Shown here in pieces: positions 1 to 11,276 of a DNA stretch of 64,000 nt (within the stretch, counting starts at the first letter, position 1; every line of letters begins with the position of its first letter). Both the position numbers and the translations under genes were made by a program. Location: contig JAGTXX020000015.1 of the NCBI GenBank assembly GCA_019044685.2, positions 930,001-994,000 of the forward strand. Reading direction: 5' to 3'. Under the pieces are notes generated by a model. It was not told where the DNA came from, made no database searches, and worked only from the letters and a program-made list of their open reading frames with translations. This stretch comes from Nannochloris sp. 'desiccata' (taxonomy: Eukaryota > Chlorophyta > Trebouxiophyceae > Chlorellales > Chlorellaceae).

Positions 1-1008
1 AAAGTGGTGAATAACGGGCGTCGGAATGACATATCCTATATTTTCAGCATCGCTTCCTGCGTACGACTGGAACGCGATACCAACACATTGCCCCGAGTCA
101 TTAAAAACAGGCCCTCCACTATTTCCTGAATTGATTGCCGCGTCAATTTGTACGCCGAGAAGTTCAGTCGCTCCGTGTGCGTACGCAGTGACTTCAATAC
201 GGGAAACGACACCTGAAGTAACAGAAATGGTGTCACCACCGATAGGATACCCTACGACATAAACAGAATCTTGTAATGAGGGCAAGGGCCCGAGAGATAG
301 AGGTGCAACCCCTTTCCAAAATTCTGGATCCTCTACCGTAAGTAAGGCGATATCGCATTCAGTACCCATAGCCAGTACTTTTGCCAAGAATTTTCTATCA
401 TCTCCACGGCGTTTTACCTTCACTTGAGAGTGGTATTCAACTGAATGAGCGTTGGTTAAAAGCCAAATTTGCCCGTCAGGGCCCTGAACCATAAAGCCTG
501 AAGAGGAAGACGAGTATTGACGTTTACGTTGCCAGGGGAGACTAAAGTTTGGTTCGGTATGGACACAAAAGATCTTGATTACTGCATCCATGACGTGCAT
601 CTCTTCATCGAGTTCTTTTTCAACTTGAGCGGTGGCATCTTTTTCAGGATTTTCATCCATAGTCAGGATAACTTGATTGCCACGCACTTCTATAGACTCT
701 ATAGAATCTGTATTGATGCCTTGGATACCGTTTGGGATGGTGGAGGGGCGGGCAGGGCCGTCTGGGGAAGGAGGAGTTGTCCGACCACGAGAGTCACGAC
801 TGCGAGAACCTTGTTTTGCAGGTTTTTTAGCTTGAGCAGCAACTGGACTGGAGAATTTCCTATGTGTGCGTAGTGTTCTGGTGAATGGCAATGGTGCATT
901 GTAAGATTGTGCTGTTGCAAAGCGGGCAGAGCACATTTTAATTAAAGGAGCATGCATTGCAAGGGTAGGCCGAGCCTCGGCGAAGCGCATTGTCCCTCTA
1001 AGCGACAT
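1..1008 (-). CDS. Deg/HtrA-type serine protease, organelle-targeted (partial, C-terminus off the left edge)
   Basis: ATP-independent trypsin-like protease of the plant Deg group, closest in style to DEG9/DEG10-type proteins. The frame is open without introns for 336 codons from an ATG at 1008 to the window edge. The N-terminus is basic, Ala/Ser-rich and poor in acidic residues, as in a mitochondrial or plastid transit peptide. The catalytic triad is visible with HtrA spacing: His188 in TNAHSV, Asp219 in CDIALL and Ser297 in GNSGGPVF. The substrate-binding loop [19 protein letters not shown] is typical of the family. Any PDZ domains lie beyond position 1. It is divergent from the TatD gene, with about 400 bp between them. 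Family assignment is strong; the exact Deg subgroup and the target organelle are inferred. Confidence 0.9.
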   Translation of the reverse strand, partial: MSLRGTMRFAEARPTLAMHAPLIKMCSARFATAQSYNAPLPFTRTLRTHRKFSSPVAAQAKKPAKQGSRSRDSRGRTTPPSPDGPARPSTIPNGIQGINTDSIESIEVRGNQVILTMDENPEKDATAQVEKELDEEMHVMDAVIKIFCVHTEPNFSLPWQRKRQYSSSSSGFMVQGPDGQIWLLTNAHSVEYHSQVKVKRRGDDRKFLAKVLAMGTECDIALLTVEDPEFWKGVAPLSLGPLPSLQDSVYVVGYPIGGDTISVTSGVVSRIEVTAYAHGATELLGVQIDAAINSGNSGGPVFNDSGQCVGIAFQSYAGSDAENIGYVIPTPVIHHF

Positions 1009-1409
1009 TAAAGAATACTATGTAATTATTTATGTTTACTGCATTGCTTGCGAAAGCCAAAATATCGAAAAACTCTGATAATGCCGAAATCAAATTCAAC
1101 TAGGTCCTCAAAAAGCCAGCTTGAAGTAACTAGGAACAAGTTCAAAGGTATCTAGGATCTAGAACGAATACTATAAATGTAATGGGTTGTCTTGAACTTT
1201 ACAATTGAATATATGCAACTCTCGGCCAAAGTGCTGGGCAAAACGAAACGTTATCCAACAGGTTCGGTCGTTCTTCACATTAAGGCCCCCTTTTCGTCGT
1301 TGAGGTCATAAATCTTAAACATGCAGACTTTTCGGAACCATTAAGTATGGCTGGGAACAGCTTCGTTACAGCATTTCTTCATCTTACAACTTGAAAATCT
1401 CCAAATAAA
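1009..1409. promoter_or_regulatory. Divergent promoter region, Deg protease / TatD
   Basis: A 401-bp AT-rich spacer between two start codons on opposite strands. It should hold both 5' UTRs and core promoters. I see no clear TATA box or repeat. Confidence 0.5.
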
Positions 1410-2433
1410 ATGAATCTCATCGACAGCCACTGTCACCTCCAGGTAAGCAAATATCTCGTCATCTGGTCGTATTCACCATCTTATATATCTGTGTTTTACA
1501 TTTACTGCAAGTTTGTGCCTGCAGGATGAGAGAATTCCCGAGGACAGCTTGGACTGCATGATCACTGCCGCCAGCTCGGCCGGTGTTTCCCGCCTTGTTG
1601 TCAACGGTTGCTGGCCAGGCGATTGGCCTCGGGTACTTTCTTTAGCCTCCAAATACCCGGAAAGTATTCTCCCACAGCTTGGTTTGCACCCTTGGTGGGT
1701 TAACCGCAGAGCTGAAGGGGAAATACGGAATCAAGCAGGTGAGGAGAGTGAGGAAAAGACTGACAACGCTTGGTTGGCGACTCTACGTCGTTTATTGCTT
1801 GAAAACCCCACTGCTGGACTTGGAGAGTGTGGATTAGACAAAGGAACCAAGGCTCTAGCTCGTGCTTCTTGGGAAGAACAACTAGAAGCCTTTAAATTAC
1901 AGCTACAACTAGCACAAGAGCTGCAGCGACCAGTGTCGGTTCACTGTGTAAAAAGTTTTGGTGCTGTGCATGACATGCTTTGCAAGGTCAATCTGACTGT
2001 TCCTGTAGTACTACATGCTTGGACAGGTACTGCAGAAATGACTGAATTGTTTCTTAAACTTCCGAATGTGTATTTCTCTCTAGGTGGGCATCTAACAAAG
2101 GTAGCACCGACCAAGGCGCTTCCTATGCTACACCTACTAGGTGAAAAGGCCCTTGATCGCTGTTTAATAGAATCTGATGCCCCTGATGGAGCTTTACAGT
2201 TGAACGATGCTTGGATAGAAGCTATGCCTACACTTTCCCAGCTCAGAAAGGACCTTGAATGTGAACAACTGAAGGATGAGAAGCATGAGATGAGTACTGA
2301 TAGGAAGAAAGATGTTCTTAATACACCTGTAGCGACACGGCATATGCTGAAACTCATGGCAACCGTACTTGATAAACCAGAATCAGATCTTGCCCAAGCT
2401 ACATTTAATAATGCGCAGCGTGTATTCTGGTAA
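1410..2433 (+). CDS. TatD family metal-dependent deoxyribonuclease
   Basis: Exons 1410-1442 and 1525-2433 give 313 residues. The 11-codon first exon supplies the essential start MNLIDSHCHLQ with the HxH metal-binding motif; the donor is GTAAGC and the acceptor TGCAG, phase 0. Other TatD marks are GECGLD (family GEIGLD, metal-bridging Glu), HCVKSFG, HAWTG and the terminal SDAPDG. TatD enzymes are TIM-barrel, divalent-metal 3'-5' exonucleases linked to DNA repair and DNA degradation in cell death. Length is somewhat above the 260-300 usual, because of a charged loop around residues 245-265. The gene converges on cyclin B. Without the tiny first exon the protein would lack half its active site, so this model is preferred. 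Confidence 0.9.
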
Positions 2434-3253
2434 AATCTTCGTTCCTCCAACTTTCTTCATCGACTGCCCAAAAATTTTCTTGCAACAAAATCAACCCATG
2501 TCCCTTTTTTCTCGATCAAATGCATACCTCTTGTACCCCTTTTTTCTGTAACTCTCTGCTCCCTCTCTATATATAGTCACATTACACAAGTGGGAAATGT
2601 CAATTTCGACCTCTGCCAAATTTTTCAAGACAAAGAGGTAAGCTTTTTTTGTTCAAATTTTCCTTCACCATCTTTCGAATAGTGAATCGGAAAATAAATC
2701 GATGATACTGAGAGATGCACCTTGCGGTGGGTATTAGGACAGTACTACTACTCCAGAAAGGAGAGAGAGAGAGTGAGAAATGAAAGGGAAAAAAGAAAGA
2801 AAAGGAAGGTAAAGGAAAATGCTGTTTGGGAGAAAAGTCAACGAGGTAAGAAAGCATACTTTTTAAAGGAAAGTCACAAGGGGTCATCTACCTGTTCTAC
2901 TAGTCCTACCTAAGTAGAATTAATTAGGATAAATAATGATGCGCTGTTGTAGTAATCTAAATCTATGGTGTCAGAGAGAATAGGAGGGGGCACGTGCTGC
3001 AGTGCCCCGTTTCGATTTAATTAATGAATAAAAAACTGTGCAAGAATTCCACCGGTGCAGCGATACGTTTGTTGATGAGTAAAAAATTCCAGTTCCCTTT
3101 GTCAACTGCTCGCACAGCGTACACAGCTAATATAAGGGAGAGGAAAGAAACAACGAATACTCAGACAAACCATCACCACAAAATTGGCAAGATGCACCTA
3201 ACAGTTTGCTACTTCAAAAAGAAAGAAAGAAAAAAACGCGATTTTTCTTTTTC
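2434..3253. other. Intergenic, convergent 3' ends (TatD / cyclin B)
   Basis: Holds the two 3' UTRs. A TGTAA lies near 2550, fitting a chlorophyte poly(A) signal for TatD. The part from about 2750 to 2860 is strongly purine-rich with short GA runs. I see no gene. Confidence 0.5.
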
Positions 3254-4865
3254 TTAAGCATCCATGTGGGCATCACTAAGGCGAGTAGGCACATCTCTAT
3301 TCGCCACATTGTGGTACTTTTCAGCAGAGAACTTCTTGTACACTGCTGTGAGAGATGCAGTGGGTGCTTTGCTGTACAAAAGATCTAAAGCATCGACACA
3401 ATCGCGAAGAGAAGGCTCATTGTATCCAGAATGACGCAGAAGGGCACGGGGCACAGGGTCCCTGCCATACGCAGAGCATGCTGCCGAGACAGCTGATGCT
3501 GCAATTTTGGAGTAATTGAACTTCAGCATGCTGTAGTCAGGTAATGCTAATTCCACAAGATAGGTAGCATAGGCAACGATCTCTTGGTTCTCGGCAACAC
3601 CGGCAGCTTTGAGGAAGCGCTGCATGAAGTGCAAGTGGGTGGGTACAGTAAGGTTGAAACGAAGGACATTAAGCATGATTTTCTCCATATTTAAGATCTG
3701 ATCGCGGTTGTAGGCACGGTCAGAAATGTAGACGAAATCGCGAACTTCAGGGGCCCAGATTTCTTCATATTTGGATGCAACGAGCATGGCGGTGACACCG
3801 ACAAGTTGTAAATGCTTACGGGTGACCTGCTTGGCTTCCAAAAAGCGGTCGATGAGATTGACAGTGAGGTAGAGGGTTTCAGGCATAAGCTTGAATTTAA
3901 TGTGAACGTCGACAAGCCAGTCGATGAGGATGGCACGCATTTTGTCATTGATATCGCATTGGTTGGACATGTAGTTATCAGCAACGCGGACCTTGGGTTC
4001 AGTTCGTTTGTAGAAGGACATCATGTGAGGGATGAAGGGACAGGCAGCAAGAGGGTCGTTCTTGTCTGCATCGTCGATATGAGGGCCGAGAGAAGCACGG
4101 CGGAGCTCTGCCATGGCCTCAATGGGTGGTGCTGGAGCGGCAGATGACACGACAGGGACGTTGCCATCGCGAGGGCGTAAACTAGCACGAGGACGGGTAC
4201 CCCAGCTGTCAGTTCCCTGTAATTATTGGTATGGAAAATAAAAAAGTGTGAGAAATAGTAAGGTGTGAGGAAATGAAAAGACCAAATGGCAAGACAGCTG
4301 AGAAATTCAAAATGAAAGAGAACCGATAGTATCTGAGTCTCCTTCTAGCTGTTCCTATACATACCTGGGAGTCGTTGGTAGGTCCTCCAACAGCCATAAG
4401 CTGGGCAGCTGCGCGGCGAGTGAGCACACCAGTGCGTCCCTGCAGTTGATTGAGAAAAAGTGGCGGGAGTGAGAAACAGCAAACGATAATTAAGCTTTCA
4501 CATTGTAATCACAATACTCTACTCCATATACTCGATATGAAAACAAACCGCGGGTTGGCTTCAAAAACATACCTTCTCGCCATCTTTGCCACCCTGCACC
4601 TTTTGCGCTAAAGTGTTTCCAAGGTTTCCAATATCTCCCAGAGCCCTGCGATGAATATATGATCAAGTAAATACGAGCTCAAAAGGAGGGTGGTGCCTCC
4701 AGGCCTCCGATCTACACCGACCGTTGTGCCAATGGCATAACCAACTGCAAGATAAAGAAGCCCACAACGTATCCCTGCTCACCTTCTAGCGGCTCCAGCT
4801 TGTGGTTTCCCATTTAATTGGCGTCCCGGGTTCTCCGCGTCTGCCGTGGAAGCAAACTGCTGCAT
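3254..4865 (-). CDS. B-type mitotic cyclin
   Basis: Four exons on the minus strand, 4783-4865, 4573-4645, 4365-4439 and 3254-4216, all with GT-AG borders and matching phases, encode 397 residues. The regulatory subunit binds and activates a cyclin-dependent kinase for entry into mitosis. The first splice junction rebuilds a canonical destruction box, RRALGDIGN at residues 27-35 (RxxLxxIxN), the APC/C degradation signal. The N-terminal cyclin box follows with MRAILIDWLVDVH, TLYLTVNLIDRFL and KYEEIWAPEV, then the cyclin C domain. A plant/algal B-type is favoured by the RALGDIGN box close to the N-terminus. The upstream region carries a direct repeat that could bear on cell-cycle expression. Confidence 0.93.
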
Positions 4866-5525
4866 GGCTTCCAAAATTGTTATTTCCTATCTCCAATGCG
4901 GACCTAATGGCAGAGATGCTGCCAAGGTATTATACCTACAAAATAGCCCTAATTGCCACAACCTAATTATATTTTATTTTGCTCGACTAGCAGAAGACCT
5001 ACATTTTATAAAACGGTTTTGTTTTAACTTGCGTGCTTTCCTCTCGTCCCCAGCATTTCAAAGCATGCCATTTCAAAGCATGGTCAAGACACGGCTGTTT
5101 GGATAACACCCCAGGTTGACCCGTGCACTTTAAAACCGCGTGATGCCATTCTGAGATCAAATGAGACTTTTAGATAAACCTGTCGTGCTTAAAAATGAGT
5201 GAGCTCGACATTGACTTGCGCCGCAGAATGCTCAGCGCAAAGCCTACTTAAACTTCAAGTTGAAGGCTTTAGAAACAAACTATCTCACTGAGGCTAGCTC
5301 TATATGTCCTTTTCTATACTGTCCTCTGTAGGATTACTCTTTAAGTACGGGATCTCATACATCTTCACAGAAAACATTCACCCTATACGCCATCAACTTC
5401 TCAGAAAAAGATAGATCAAAACTACATCTTGTCGGAATGTCTTCCGCCCCACCAACCAAATGTTTTTGTAGAAAACTACTTAATTTTCGACTTCTCCTCA
5501 ATCAATTCCGCTTTAGACTATCGCC
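4866..5525. promoter_or_regulatory. Cyclin B upstream region with a 14-bp direct repeat
   Basis: 660 bp between the cyclin start and the 3' end of the glutaminyl-tRNA synthetase gene, same strand. It has two perfect copies of CATTTCAAAGCATG at 5054-5067 and 5069-5082, about 200 bp upstream of the cyclin ATG, and an AACGG core at 5012-5016. AACGG is the core of the plant mitosis-specific activator element, but the flanks do not fit it well. The right part should be the synthetase 3' UTR. Confidence 0.35.
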
Positions 5526-8025
5526 TCACTTACCACCTTTACCAGTCCCCTGTTTAACAAAGGATTCCTTCAACGTCACTGTCCTATTCAACACCAATCT
5601 CTCCTTATTGCTATCAGGATCAACACAGAAATATCCCAATCTTTCTAATTGGAACTTATCCCCAGGCTTCGATGCCGCTAATTGCGGTGTAGCATACGCA
5701 CCAGAAACGATAGTAAGTGATTCTTCATTCAAATCTTCAAGCCATTCTTCAGGTAAAGTAGCAGAAGAGAATAGCTGATCGTACAATCGAGCTTCAATGA
5801 GGGGCGGCTCTTGGCCAGGTGCAGGTTGTCCTACCCAATTTAATACTCCCTTTGGTGGTTTTTTACCGGCGAATTCATTTTCATATTCAACCTGGACTTC
5901 TACTACACTGCCATCGGGTCCCTTTGTTAAGCCAGTGCAGGTAATAGGATACGCATATCTGAGCATGACACCTTTGCCAGGCGCTAATCCGTAGTAATTC
6001 TTCTCGTCAGTTTCTCTGAAATCTGTGCTTTCAATGTAGACAATTTTAGTAAATGGTACTTTGTACCCATCATCGCTACGCCCGGGGAAAAATTTGGCTT
6101 CGACTTCCTCAAAATGAGAATCTGGGAGATTTGAAATCACCACCCGCAGCGGGCGCAGCACGCCAAGAGCACGTGGGGAATTTGCATCGAGATCTGCACG
6201 AACGAAATGTTCAAGACGATGAGGATGAACCTCGCCTTCACTGCGGGTGATACCAATATCTCTACAGAAAGCATTAATAGCACTAGCACTGACACCACGG
6301 CGGCGTAAACCTGACAAAGTTAATAATCGAGGGTCATCCCAGCCTTTAACAAAGTTACCCATGACCAATTTATTTAGCTTGCGCTTTGAAAGGACATTAT
6401 GGGTAATATTTAAACGGGAATACTCCCAAACCAAGGGTTTATAAAGATCCAGTACTTCAAGAAGCCAATAATACGATGCTCTCCTTGTTTCAAACTCCAT
6501 AGTGCACATAGAGTGGGTAATATTCTCCAAAGCATCTACCAAGCAATGGGTATAATCGTAAGAAGGGTAGATGCACCATTTATCTCCAGCATGAGGGTGC
6601 TCAATGAACTTGATTCTGTAAGCAATGAGATCAAACATGTTGAAGTTTTCATTCTTAGGGTCCATTTTCATGCGGAGAGTCGCTGTTCCTTCATCAACAA
6701 GACCACGTCGCATATCTTCGAACAATGCAAGGGACTCTTCTACAGGACGATCGCGCCATGGACTCCCTTCCCTGCGATCACGGTACGCCTTGATTTCATC
6801 CCCAGTCTGATGGCACACATATGCATTTCCACTTTTAATCAACTTAATTGCCAATTCATACAGCTGATCAAAGTAATCGGAGGAATAGGTAATTTTCCAA
6901 GGTGCCCACCCCAACCAGGACACAATTTCTTGAATGTGGTCGATATATTCTTGCTTCTCTGCTTCTGGATTAGTATCATCAAATCGAAGATAGCAGACAC
7001 CGCCATACTGTGCAGCCATACCGAAATCAACAAACATAGCCTTGGCATGGCCAATGTGGAGGTAGCCGTTGGGTTCAGGTGGAAAGCGGGTGACGACTTT
7101 CCCGCCAGTTTCAGAAAGATGTTTTGAGAGAGCCGCAGGAGAGTTGGAAATACGCATTTGATGACCATCGCTAAAATTTACAGTGGTGTGGACCATGTTG
7201 TTCGCGTCGGGTTTAGGGAGGAAAGAATAAGGGTCAGCTGGAGGAGCGTTCGCATCTGCGGCAGCGGTGCCGTTGGCTGCTCCTGCCTGTTCAGCATTTT
7301 CCTTTGCAGGTTTACCTGCTTTTATCTTCTTTTTCTTTTCAGGGGGTGCTAAATCAGCTTCAGTTTTAGGCCCAAGTAAAGCAGCGACCTGAGAATCAAG
7401 TTCTGCTTTAACAGCTGGCACTTCGGCCCACTTGAGCACACCACGGACCTGGCCTAGTAAGATATTCAGGTTAACATGATAGCGCCTTTCTTGCAATTGA
7501 GCTTCATTTTTAGCTATCACATCAGCTACAGCAGCAGTGATCTGCTCAGGCGTTACCACAACGCCGACACCAGCAGCCTCTTCTAAAGCCTTTACATCTG
7601 CCGGTTCAGAGCCGACTTTGGTAAGATACAGGTAAGAACCATCTATTTGAGCGGTGCTCTTTACTTTGCCTGAAGAAATGAGATCAACAAGGAGCTTGCG
7701 ATGGACCAAGGCATTGGCGGGGTACTTGCCGGCAACGTAGTTGAGCAAAGCGCCTGTAGATCTGTCGCATCCGCCCCGAACGCCAGCTTCATCAATGATC
7801 TCTAAGAGTACTTTGCAGAACTTGGTATTTTTGGCAGATTCTCTGCAGGAGAAATGAGGAACGGCATAAGATTTCGAATTACAAATTATTGTTTCACTGA
7901 AATCAAGTTTGTTATGGACAGATATTTTAACTCCATTGCAATGTAATCTGGTGATCTACTTACTCTGCAGTCTTAGGAGCAATACCAATGCTCTCAAAGA
8001 TGTTACGAACATCTTCTTCTGCCAT
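5526..8025 (-). CDS. Glutaminyl-tRNA synthetase, cytosolic type
   Basis: Exons 7964-8025 and 5526-7842 give 792 residues. It charges tRNA-Gln with glutamine in the cytosol. The short first exon starts the eukaryotic GlnRS N-terminal domain (MAEEDVRNIFESIGI) and splices in phase to the rest of that domain. A Lys/Ala-rich linker follows near residues 170-200. The catalytic core has the class I HIGH motif in PPEPNGYLHIGHAKAM (about residue 273 on) and the KMSKS equivalent VLSKRKL (about 503). The C-terminal anticodon-binding beta-barrels include SDFRETDEKNYYGLAPG-like sequence, here with STDFRE. Length matches plant and animal GlnRS of about 775-800. No targeting peptide is seen. It is divergent from the enoyl-CoA reductase gene with about 245 bp between starts. 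Confidence 0.96.
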
Positions 8026-8269
8026 CTGATTTGATGATTTCAGTTCAAAACCCACAAAATAACAAGGCGTCTATCGAACCCGATGGCGCTTCTATACTAA
8101 TCTGCTTTAGTAATAAAGTGGATAGCATGGAGTTAGCCTGCCTAAAACGGGAGCTGGAGGTAGCTTTTGCGTGCTGGGCGGCCAAGTTGTCTTCGTGCTA
8201 TGAACACAAGGTTTTTGCCCATTTCAAGTCATATTCTTGAATCACTCTCCAAAAGTTCTATTAGATATC

Positions 8270-9470
8270 ATGAAGCTCGACGTCAGAACCAGATCAGGCT
8301 CCAGGGTCCTTCCAGATGGCATCCTCGTCTCAGACAATGTGAGTGCTGCTGCCATGCTCTGTGCACCTAACAATTTATCTGTGCATAGGTATCGGTTCAC
8401 AGTGCACATGCAAACTCCATGAAACTGTATATCCGTGTTAGATTTTGCGCATCGACAGCTGTTTCAGCTCAATTAATGTTTCTTGTTTGAATTATTTTTT
8501 TGATCGCAGGCGTCGGTAACTGACTTGAAAGCCCGGTTCGCTGAGTTAAAGCCCAAATATTATTCTTCACGTCAGAGATGGACTCTAGCACCAAAAGAAG
8601 GACAACGTTCTGGAGAAGCGCTTGCTGAGGGAAAGCGTCTTTCTGATTATGGCATCGAGGACGGTGCCACATTAATTTTTAAAGATCTAGGATCTCAAAT
8701 TGGATACTCTACAGTGTTCTTTTGGGAATATTTTGGTCCTTTGGTGATATTTCCTCTTGTGTACTTATTGCCTTCTTTGGTTTATCCATGGGAAAAGAAG
8801 TAAGTTGTGATCTATGCACCTAGAAAGAACCACTGTTTATTTGCCGCCTCAGTTTTTATTGCTTTTCTATCTCACCTTCTTTCTTTTCCCCACCAGGATC
8901 CCAGCCAAAAGTACTGCACAGACCTTGGCTACAGCATACTGGTGCTTTCACTACGGCAAACGCATTACAGAGACCTTTTTCGTTCACAAATTTAGTCACG
9001 CCACAATGCCGGTGTTTAATCTTTTTAAAAATTGTTGCTATTACTGGAGTTTCGCTGCTTATGTGGCTTATTTCGTCAACCACCCACTGTACACAGCCCC
9101 TCCATTAAACCAAACATACATTGCCCTGGCAGCTGCTCTCTTATGCCAGTTGGCAAACTTTAAATGTCATCTCATCTTGGCCAGTCTCCGCCCTGGAGGT
9201 GGCTCTGCAAATGGTGGCGGATATGTGATCCCCCGAGGCTTCTTATTTAACTTCATTACATGCCCTAATTACACTGCTGAGATTCTTGGATGGGTGGCGT
9301 TTACTATGGCGACTCAAGCGTTGCCTGCTGCGTTCTTTACGCTTGTAGGAGCTGGGCAGATGGCAGTTTGGGCTGCTGGAAAACATGCTCGGCTGAGAAG
9401 GACGTTTGATGGGCGTGACGGAAGAGAGAAATATCCTCGTCGTTGGATTATGATGCCGCCCTTCTTTTAA
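8270..9470 (+). CDS. Very-long-chain trans-2,3-enoyl-CoA reductase (TECR/CER10 type)
   Basis: Exons 8270-8338, 8510-8799 and 8897-9470 give 310 residues, the usual length. It carries out the last step of the ER fatty-acid elongation cycle, reducing trans-2-enoyl-CoA with NADPH to make very-long-chain acyl-CoAs for sphingolipids and surface lipids. Residues 1-80 form the ubiquitin-like N-terminal domain typical of TECR (LKPKYYSSRQRWTL, RLSDYGIEDGATL). Then come several membrane segments and the steroid 5-alpha-reductase-like C-terminal domain, with RGFLFNFITCPNYTAEILGW and a C-terminal basic tail. The first short exon (23 codons) supplies the first strand of the ubiquitin-like fold. TGTAA follows the stop by about 30 bases. 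Confidence 0.94.
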
Positions 9471-9642
9471 TTCAGAACAATAGTATTACTAACGATTTTG
9501 TAATGAGAAGACTCGACTGAAAGAAGCTTTTCGAGTTGGGCAAACTTTGACGCGGCGCCTTAGGCTGGGAAAAACAGCCCAACAAGAATTTCGAAAGCGT
9601 CATAAGTTATTATATAAATTTGAGGCATATATTTACTTTAAG

Positions 9643-10849
9643 ATGTGGTTACTGTGGAGAAGGCTTGGGACTGAGGGGTATTACACGGGTTTAGATAAAC
9701 AGTTTGGATCGCTCCAACAGAACATAAAAACATTAGAGGTATGTCTTCGTTACAACCCTTGCTACATTCCTTACAAGCTTGTATTTATCGCTTTTAAAAT
9801 GTAGAAACAGCGTTGGTACTGACTACTCAATGCAAAAATTATTTTATTTTCTTCAGGATGGTAAGCAGCGTCGTGATCTAGTGTGGAACCATATTCGTTC
9901 CAGATTCGCTGCTGGCTTTTTCGCCATCTACATGATCATTCTAGCCTACGCAGCATGGGTAATGCAACAACCTTTGGGGAAATTCAGCTCAATAGGTCAT
10001 GCAAAGCGTGTAGCTCCTGCTTTTATTGCCCCAATCATGGCTTGGAGCGTCTATCGAGTCACCGACCGACTTCGATCTCTGTTTGACCGAAGGGCTGACG
10101 CTCAAATTAAGAGATTGAAAGAAAAGTTGGGTAAAATGGTAGCTGAATTAAAGGATTCTACAAGGTACCAAAGAACGCAGGCTTTAATAGAGAAATACGA
10201 TCCAGAGCATCAACAAAAAATGATGGCGGTTGGAGGCGGTGGTGGCCGAGGTAACCCTACTTCTGAGCAGCAGCGCAAGCTGAATATGCAGGCGGGTAAT
10301 GGCAGTCGTGTGTTAGATTCAAGTAGTAGTGGACGGAAGCTTGCTGACCGTGCAACAAGCGCAGCAGCAGGAGCGGTCACTGGAGCTGGAGTAGCCCTTT
10401 CCTCGGCTCTCGGCCAGCTGGTAAGTTCTGCTGCCAAAAACTTAATCGGTGACGACCCTACGGTGGTATCAATGCTGAATTTAGCCCAGGCCCAGGCAAA
10501 AGAATTGGAACGCGAGAACGCAGAGCTTAGACGGATGTTAGGCTGGCCACAAAGGGGAGCAATGGGTCATAATATAGGAAACCTAGGGGGTGGCGGTGGT
10601 ACAGGAGGAGCTGATTTTGCCTTTGGCAGTCCGGTATCTCAGACTCCTGATCCAGATGCAGTTGTAGAGTCACCACGTGCTTTTTCACCTCCACCCTCCC
10701 TTTCTAGAAACGAGAATAAGAGCAACAGTGAATTATTAGAAAAGGAGCAAGATGGTGGTGGTGGTGATGGCATTGACGGTGATGCAACACCGCCAGCTGA
10801 AGAGAACGCTGATGCCGTGAGTAAAAGCGGCAGAAAGAGCCCTACGTAG
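9643..10849 (+). CDS. Lunapark-like ER membrane-shaping protein
   Basis: Exons 9643-9738 and 9857-10849 give 362 residues. Lunapark proteins sit at three-way junctions of the tubular ER. The start MWLLWRRLG is followed by a short helix, two membrane segments (about residues 49-68 and 85-101), and then the family's coiled coil IKRLKEKLGKMVAELKDSTRY with ALIEKYDPE, the best-conserved Lunapark signature. The C-terminal half is Gly/Ser-rich and ends in an acidic tail. The C4 zinc ribbon that usually ends this family is absent: no cysteine pairs occur after the coiled coil. The reading frame stays open upstream to 9493 without an ATG, so an upstream non-AUG start cannot be excluded. It lies 172 bp behind the reductase gene, whose product is also an ER membrane protein. 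Confidence 0.75.
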
Positions 10850-11276
10850 TATAGCATCCAATTTATATTTAATGTAGCAATATCACAATTAATTTAAGAG
10901 GTTATCCAAAGATAACCATCGGCTGGCGGCGGGGGGGTTTCTTAATTGAATGATCCATCACCATAAAAATTTTCTTTTTTGTTCTTGATCTGCTCCTTAC
11001 TTCTTTTATTTATCTTTGTAACCCAGTTTCATCTGTCTTTCACCCGTATCTTAGCACCAGGGGGTCATTCCCTGCGATCAATTAATAAATAAATGAATAA
11101 TTCGCCAGCTGTCCCTAGTAGTCGTAGCGATAAGCAACATTGGTATCTCTTTTTTATTTTGATAAAGTATTACACAGGCAGTTAAAAACATATAGAGAAC
11201 GCATGTACAACACCCAAATTTCAATTCTTTATCCCTCTCACGCAAAACCGTTTTTAATTTTATTTCAATCATCTCT
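10850..11276. other. Intergenic, convergent 3' ends
   Basis: The 3' UTRs of the Lunapark-like and pseudokinase genes meet here. It is AT-rich with a short G run at 10928-10937. I see nothing else. Confidence 0.5.
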
